Source of the DNA: Candidatus Poribacteria bacterium
GTDB lineage: Bacteria; Poribacteria; WGA-4E; WGA-3G
Direction: 5' to 3'
Assembly (NCBI GenBank): GCA_026702755.1
Contig: JAPPBX010000088.1
Location: 1 to 55,707, forward strand
DNA length: 55,707 nucleotides
Shown here: in pieces, positions 51,392 to 55,707 of the stretch
Numbering within the stretch: the first letter of the stretch is position 1
How the letters are laid out: the number at the start of each line of letters is the position of its first letter
Notes under the pieces: generated by a model
The model's database searches: none
The model's input: only the letters and a program-made list of their open reading frames with translations
Told to the model about the DNA's origin: nothing
Program-made: the position numbers and the translations under genes

Positions 51392-52189
51392 ATGAAAAGG
51401 CTATTTTGTTTTGCTTGTGTGCTGGTGCTAATTTTCACAGGGCACACATTTGCACAGGATGTCGCTGTTTTTTATGACGCGGCTGTTGAAAATGGAGGCG
51501 GCTTAGCCGTTCCAAACCCGAAGCAGTTGGCTGAGATGATCGTAGATGAACTGGAAGCGAAAAAGTTAACTGCTGAAATTGTGGATAGCGACGAGTTGGC
51601 TGAGTATATGAAGGCGAATCCAAAGGGGATCTACATCATCACGCAGGGGAATACCCCTGGCACCATATTTAAGAAGGAAGGCAAGAAAGACCTTGTCTAT
51701 ACATGGCTAAGAGAAGGCGGGATCGGCGGCTTCATCGGCGATTACGCGTTCTACTATTACTGGGATAAAGGTGCCCGTGTTACCGCTGCCGGTGCCGGAC
51801 AGCAGAGCGTGTTTGGTGCCACAGTCACAAACGGCACAGTTTCGCAAGTTAGCCCGACGGATCTCGGTAAGGAGCTCATTCCTTCTCTCAAGAAGTGGAG
51901 TTCCAATCGTGCGTCAGGTCTCGCTGTTTTGAAAGGGAACGATTTTGAGTATGAAAGTTACGCCGACGACGGTGTAAACGCGGATCCAATCGCTTACCGC
52001 ACGAAAGATATGGAGGGGTGGTTTATCAATTTCCATACCTCGTGTTGCGGAACAGCCATACCGCCGAATGATCAGATCGCTACGGAATACGCAGAACTCA
52101 TTTCCAATCGTTTTGCGACTGCAAAAGCGGTGGATCCAAGTGGTAAGATTAGCGTTGTATGGGGACAACTCAAAAAATCATTACAGTAG
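51392..52189 (+). CDS. exported protein of unknown function
   Basis: Encodes 265 residues. The signal peptide ends at TFAQ (about 21). The mature part begins DVAVFYDAA and contains GIYIITQGNTPGTIF and LREGGIGGFIGDY, which look like a three-layer Rossmann or ThuA/amidotransferase-like fold; no catalytic triad is clear. Two adjacent cysteines (TSCCG) occur in the last third. The protein is expected in the periplasm or outside. A strong ribosome site (AAGGAGG) suggests good expression. I do not recognise the family. Confidence 0.6.
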   Translation: MKRLFCFACVLVLIFTGHTFAQDVAVFYDAAVENGGGLAVPNPKQLAEMIVDELEAKKLTAEIVDSDELAEYMKANPKGIYIITQGNTPGTIFKKEGKKDLVYTWLREGGIGGFIGDYAFYYYWDKGARVTAAGAGQQSVFGATVTNGTVSQVSPTDLGKELIPSLKKWSSNRASGLAVLKGNDFEYESYADDGVNADPIAYRTKDMEGWFINFHTSCCGTAIPPNDQIATEYAELISNRFATAKAVDPSGKISVVWGQLKKSLQ

Positions 52190-52314
52190 CAATTCGTTAT
52201 TGGAACTATCTGTTTACTTGTAGCCTCAATCTTTATATTGGGGCTACAATCAATTTGCACCAACGGAAACTGTGGTGACGGAATACTGACTGTTGACAGT
52301 TTAGACTATATACC

Positions 52315-53184
52315 ATGCCACGAAAAATTATGTTCCACCCACTGTTAACTAACTTTAGCATGAAAGCAACAAAACATTGTGCAGTCTTGTGTCTTATTAT
52401 TGGCTTGAGCGTCAGCCTGATTTCATGCGGTGGTGATGAAGCATCAGAGGATTTCATGGATTCGCAAACCTCTCCGGAGGCTTCTCACACCCCAATTGAT
52501 GTTGAAGAGATGGTTTTGGTTCCGTCTGGAGAGGTTAGGCTCGGCACGGATAGCAAGACCGACTTGACGTTCGGAACAGAAGCCGACACGCGGACAGTGT
52601 TTGTCGCTGCGTTCTATATTGATAAGTACGAGGTTACAAACAAGCAGTACGCCGAATTCATCTCTGAGACTGGACACCGAAAACCGAAGTTTTGGGATGA
52701 TCCGAGGCTGAACGCGCCAGATCAACCCGTTGTTGGTGTCAATTGGGAAGACGCTGAGGCTTACGCTGTATGGGCTGGTAAGCGGCTACCTACGGCAAGC
52801 GAATGGGAAAAGGCGGCGCGCGGCACAGACGGTAGGCTCTATCCGTGGGGTAATGATTATGACGCAGCGCGCGGCAATTTCGACGACGGTGGCAGTATGG
52901 ACGGTAGCACCGACGGCTACGCTATGACATCAGCACCTATCGGAAATTTTACAAGCGGTATAAGTCCTTATGGATTACACGATATGGCAGGAAACGTATG
53001 GGAATGGGTAGTAGAGCAATATTCAAAACACCCAGAGACAATAAACGGGAAAATTTATGCAATCCGTGGTGGTTCGTGGACAAACGGGGCAGGAGACACA
53101 AGAACAACCGTCGCTTATATCTATCCCGCGCAGTGTAGCGATCACAGTAGTTCCGTTGGATTCCGCTGCGCAAAAAATCCTTAA
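52315..53184 (+). CDS. SUMF1-fold lipoprotein, copy 1
   Basis: Encodes 289 residues, or 274 if the ATG at 52360 is used. A lipobox ends SLISC. The SUMF1/FGE-sulfatase domain shows MVLVPSGEVRLGTD, YIDKYEVTNKQYAEF, PVVGVNWEDAEAYAVWAGKRLPTASEWEKAARG, YPWGN, GLHDMAGNVWEW and IRGGSW, ending VGFRCAKNP. The Cys pair of true formylglycine-generating enzyme (the C...YC after RGGSW) is missing, so it is not expected to oxidise a sulfatase cysteine. It may bind peptide, sugar or metal. A second copy follows after seven bases, an operon of two paralogs. Confidence 0.85.
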   Translation: MPRKIMFHPLLTNFSMKATKHCAVLCLIIGLSVSLISCGGDEASEDFMDSQTSPEASHTPIDVEEMVLVPSGEVRLGTDSKTDLTFGTEADTRTVFVAAFYIDKYEVTNKQYAEFISETGHRKPKFWDDPRLNAPDQPVVGVNWEDAEAYAVWAGKRLPTASEWEKAARGTDGRLYPWGNDYDAARGNFDDGGSMDGSTDGYAMTSAPIGNFTSGISPYGLHDMAGNVWEWVVEQYSKHPETINGKIYAIRGGSWTNGAGDTRTTVAYIYPAQCSDHSSSVGFRCAKNP

Positions 53185-53191
53185 CTCAACT

Positions 53192-54091
53192 ATGTCAAAC
53201 ATACTGAAACACACCATCTGTTACTTGATGTTGCTAATAGCGAGCCTCATCGGTTGTGGCAGCGATGAAGAAATACCTGTTGACGAAGAAGTGGAAGAGG
53301 AACAGGCTCTTCAAATTGATGAGGTCCCCGTAGTGGAATCGGAACCTCAACCAACACCCATAGTGGTGCCGGAAGGTATGGTGCATGTCCCCGCAGGTGA
53401 GTTTATAATGGGCAGCGATCCGGATGTCGATCCGATGACGGATGCCCTTGATGAACTCCCACAGCATAAGGTGTTCTTGGATGCCTACTTCATTGATAAA
53501 CACGAGGTCTCCAACGCTGATTACACCAAATTTGTAGAAGTTACGGGACACAGAAACTCAATCTTCTGGGACAATCCAAAGTTCAATCATCCCGATCAAC
53601 CTGTTGTAGGTGTGACGTGGGGCGATGCAGCCGCCTATGCAGAATGGGTTGGGAAACGTCTACCTACTGAAGCGGAATGGGAAAAGGCAGCACGTGGCAC
53701 TGACGGACGTATCTGGCCCTGGGGCAATGAATTCGATCCGACCAAATGTAATTTTGATGATGAACGGAAGTTCGATGGACACCTTGACGGCTTCGCGATG
53801 GCAGCACCTGTGAAAAGTTTTGAACAAGGCGCGAGTCCGTATGGCGCACTCAACATGGTAGGAAATGTAGCAGAATGGGTCGCTGATTGGTTTGACGCGG
53901 AATACTATGCCGTCAGTCCTGCGGAAAACCCGAAGGGCCCCCCAACAAGCGGGATGGGAAAAAAATCGTGGCGGGGGGCAAGTTGGTTTGCCGGTTCAGA
54001 GCAGATGCGGTGCGCCTTTCGAGAATATGATGATATCGTTGCAAGTGGACAGATACTCGGATTCCGATGCGCGATGGATGCCCAAAAATAG
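53192..54091 (+). CDS. SUMF1-fold lipoprotein, copy 2
   Basis: Encodes 299 residues from ATG 53192, seven bases after the previous stop; an open frame starting at 53057 overlaps copy 1 and is not used. A lipoprotein signal ends LIGC, then an acidic linker (DEEVEEEQ). The domain has MVHVPAGEFIMGSD, YFIDKHEVSNADYTKF, VGVTWGDAAAYAEWVGKRLPTEAEWEKAARG, WPWGN, NMVGNVAEWVADW, WRGASWF and ILGFRCAMD. It shares the layout and many residues with copy 1. The FGE catalytic cysteines are absent. It is followed after 77 nt by the di-haem peroxidase gene. Confidence 0.85.
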   Translation: MSNILKHTICYLMLLIASLIGCGSDEEIPVDEEVEEEQALQIDEVPVVESEPQPTPIVVPEGMVHVPAGEFIMGSDPDVDPMTDALDELPQHKVFLDAYFIDKHEVSNADYTKFVEVTGHRNSIFWDNPKFNHPDQPVVGVTWGDAAAYAEWVGKRLPTEAEWEKAARGTDGRIWPWGNEFDPTKCNFDDERKFDGHLDGFAMAAPVKSFEQGASPYGALNMVGNVAEWVADWFDAEYYAVSPAENPKGPPTSGMGKKSWRGASWFAGSEQMRCAFREYDDIVASGQILGFRCAMDAQK

Positions 54092-54168
54092 AAATAGAAT
54101 AAAACTTGTATCAGCTTTAGCACGCCAACCCATATCAAAAAACTAATTCTCAATTCGGAGATATCAAC

Positions 54169-55428
54169 TTGACCATACGGCTTGTAACGCTCTGGATAAT
54201 ATTCAATAGTGTCTTATTTATCTTTGGGTGCGGCGAGGAAAAAACACCAGAAATAGCGGCACCTGAGCAAGAAGATGATATATTCACAGCGCGCGAGTGG
54301 AGTGTAATTCAACGTTTATCGCCATTGCCTGAGACACCGCCCCCCAACCCTACCAACCGTGGGGCTGATAACCCAGAAGCCGCACAGTTGGGACAGATGT
54401 TTTTTTTTGACACACGATTTTCAAAGGATGGGACGGTTGCTTGCGCAACATGCCATTCACCGTTTCACGGGTTCGCCGATGTTGAATCAACGTCATTAGG
54501 GGCAGGTAGAGGCACCAGAAATGCCCCAACACTCCTCAATGCTGCCTATAACCAATGGCAGTTTTGGGATGGTCGGGCGGATACCCTTTGGGCACAAGCG
54601 TTGAGTGCGCTTGAAGGTGAGGCGGAACAGGCAGGAACGCGACTCCAATATGCACATCTCATCCATCGGCACTACGCAGTGGATTATGAAAGAGTATTCG
54701 GGGCACTTCCCGAATTTGAGGATACAACACGCTTTCCGTCCGATGGCAAACCCGGTGACCCCACCTTTGATAATATGTCCGAAGCGGACCAACATGTCGT
54801 TAACACCATTTTCGCGAATATTGGTAAGGCAATTGAGGCTTATGAACGTCTCTTAATTAGCAGGAATGCCCCGTTTGATCAGTATGTCGCAGGCGATCAA
54901 GAGGCTATAACGCCTGAAGCCAAACGCGGATTAAAAACATTCATTGGTAAAGGTGTCTGTATCTTGTGTCACGATACACCAAGTTTCACAAACAATGAGT
55001 TTCATAATCTCGGTGTGCCACAAGGCGAATTGCCAGAAGACCTCGGGCGTTTTGCTGGAATCTCAGAACTTTTAGTGAACCCGTTTAACGGTGGCGGTAT
55101 CTATAGCGACGATACTGCCGTTGCTTCGCGTATTTTAAACTTTCTGGAACCAATACCGCAACATAAAGGCGAATTCAAAACGCCAACCCTCCGCAATGTT
55201 GCACTAACGGCACCCTATTTTCATACCGGCGAATTTCCGACACTCGAATCGGTAATTGAATTTAATAATGCTGGTGGAGCCAGAGGCAATTTTGCTGGTC
55301 AACGGGAAGGGACGTTGGAACCGCTGCATCTCAGTGAAGAAGAAAAACGGGACTTGGTTGAATTTTTGAAGACATTGACAGGTGAATCACCACCAGCACA
55401 TTTGTTAATTAAACCTAACCTTCCATAG
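54169..55428 (+). CDS. di-haem cytochrome c peroxidase / MauG-like lipoprotein
   Basis: Encodes 419 residues. The start is TTG with GGAG upstream. A lipoprotein signal ends IFGC (Cys21). Two haem sites are seen: CATCH (92-96) and CILCH (264-268), the first followed by SPFHGFADVES. NAPTLLNAAYNQWQFWDGRADTL and TPTLRNVALTAPYFHTGEFPTLE are the usual family motifs. It belongs to the bacterial cytochrome c peroxidase/MauG group, which reduces hydrogen peroxide or modifies a partner protein at the periplasmic side. Partner electron donors are not visible here. It could act on the SUMF1-fold lipoproteins encoded upstream, but this is only inference. Confidence 0.9.
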   Translation: MTIRLVTLWIIFNSVLFIFGCGEEKTPEIAAPEQEDDIFTAREWSVIQRLSPLPETPPPNPTNRGADNPEAAQLGQMFFFDTRFSKDGTVACATCHSPFHGFADVESTSLGAGRGTRNAPTLLNAAYNQWQFWDGRADTLWAQALSALEGEAEQAGTRLQYAHLIHRHYAVDYERVFGALPEFEDTTRFPSDGKPGDPTFDNMSEADQHVVNTIFANIGKAIEAYERLLISRNAPFDQYVAGDQEAITPEAKRGLKTFIGKGVCILCHDTPSFTNNEFHNLGVPQGELPEDLGRFAGISELLVNPFNGGGIYSDDTAVASRILNFLEPIPQHKGEFKTPTLRNVALTAPYFHTGEFPTLESVIEFNNAGGARGNFAGQREGTLEPLHLSEEEKRDLVEFLKTLTGESPPAHLLIKPNLP

Positions 55429-55533
55429 AAACATTTTCAACCTTGTCAGAGCGAATTTGCCCTTCGATCCATGCTAACACAAACATTTAATTTTCCGTTG
55501 ACGAAAAACCTCTAAATCCTTGAAAGCATCCGT

Positions 55534-55560
55534 CCGGTAGGGGCGGTTTCCCAATCGTTA
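55534..55560 (-). repeat. decayed CCTACCGG-tailed hairpin
   Basis: The minus strand reads AACCGCCCC then TACCGG, the 3' arm and tail of the dispersed hairpin. The 5' arm is no longer complementary (TAACGATT). Confidence 0.4.
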
Positions 55561-55615
55561 TTTCTTTAATGAAAACAGAGAAAAACCGAATGGCTCCATC
55601 ATACCAAAAAATAAT

Positions 55616-55644
55616 TTGACAAACAGGTGGAAATTGAATAGAAT
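55616..55644 (+). promoter_or_regulatory. near-consensus sigma70 promoter leading out of the window
   Basis: TTGACA (55616-55621), a 17-nt spacer and TAGAAT (55639-55644) match the consensus at six and five positions. No start codon with a ribosome site follows before the end of the window, so the gene it drives begins beyond 55707. Confidence 0.6.
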
Positions 55645-55707
55645 TTATACAGCTGATATTTCTCAAAACATTGTTTGATTCAATAGTTATAGGTATTCTT
55701 GTGGGTT

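Noticed and set aside
52315-54091. True formylglycine-generating enzymes
   Set aside because: The catalytic cysteine pair after RGGSW/RGASW is missing in both proteins.
1-55707. tRNA or rRNA genes and prophage
   Set aside because: No T-loop-like GTTCGAATC with cloverleaf context was seen by eye, and no capsid, terminase or integrase frames were found; a covariance search would be needed to exclude small RNAs.

Overview
The window is a chromosomal stretch from an uncultured bacterium, most likely of the Candidatus Poribacteria type. This placement is an inference from gene content, not from a marker gene. It rests on modular secreted proteins (internalin-type LRR, lamin-tail, cadherin-like, LamG and dockerin modules), paired Gfo/Idh/MocA oxidoreductases, SUMF1-fold lipoproteins and many lipoprotein signals, which suggest an envelope with an outer membrane. 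Spacers are rich in short palindromes and tandem repeats. No tRNA, rRNA or CRISPR array was recognised by eye.

Layout. 1-1423: two small minus-strand genes and hairpin or tandem repeats. 1445-8304: a membrane operon of vWA/amidotransferase-like, DUF4159 and large DUF4175-like coiled-coil proteins. 8356-10594: an exported glycoside-hydrolase-like protein and a slipin, separated by three tandem copies of a ~100-nt element. 10664-13894: an orphan 1076-residue protein that looks like a degenerate primase/Fe-S helicase with a winged-helix tail. 14373-25161: a surface-protein island with two LRR proteins, a cadherin/lamin-tail protein, a beta-lactamase-fold protein carrying the same C-terminal cassette, two members of a small glycine-rich membrane family, and a broken LamG gene. 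25683-26671: a small lipoprotein gene cut by an IS5-type element flanked by CTAG repeats.

26709-44190: mostly housekeeping. This contains a KamA-type radical SAM protein, cyclophilin, the c-di-AMP synthase DisA, two NTF2-like envelope proteins, a YbgC-type thioesterase, an ABC/FtsX exporter, a TPR lipoprotein, PurC, a class III CoA-transferase, a tandem alpha/beta hydrolase and a THUMP RNA methyltransferase. 44248-47771: two side-by-side tandem duplications, of the small glycine-rich family and of Gfo/Idh/MocA oxidoreductases. 47900-51165: a compact defence-like group, with an uncharacterised 602-residue protein translationally coupled to a PIN nuclease, facing an HNH endonuclease. 51392-55428: secreted proteins, namely an unknown exported protein, two SUMF1-fold lipoproteins and a di-haem peroxidase. 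A near-consensus promoter at 55616-55644 points out of the window.

The most unusual signals are: a family of 21-nt hairpins whose stems differ in sequence but stay paired; heptanucleotide tracts just upstream of genes that mostly lack a Shine-Dalgarno sequence; the recurring pairing of the small glycine-rich gene with an LRR gene; the shared C-terminal cassette on unrelated exported proteins; and the 602-residue/PIN gene pair.
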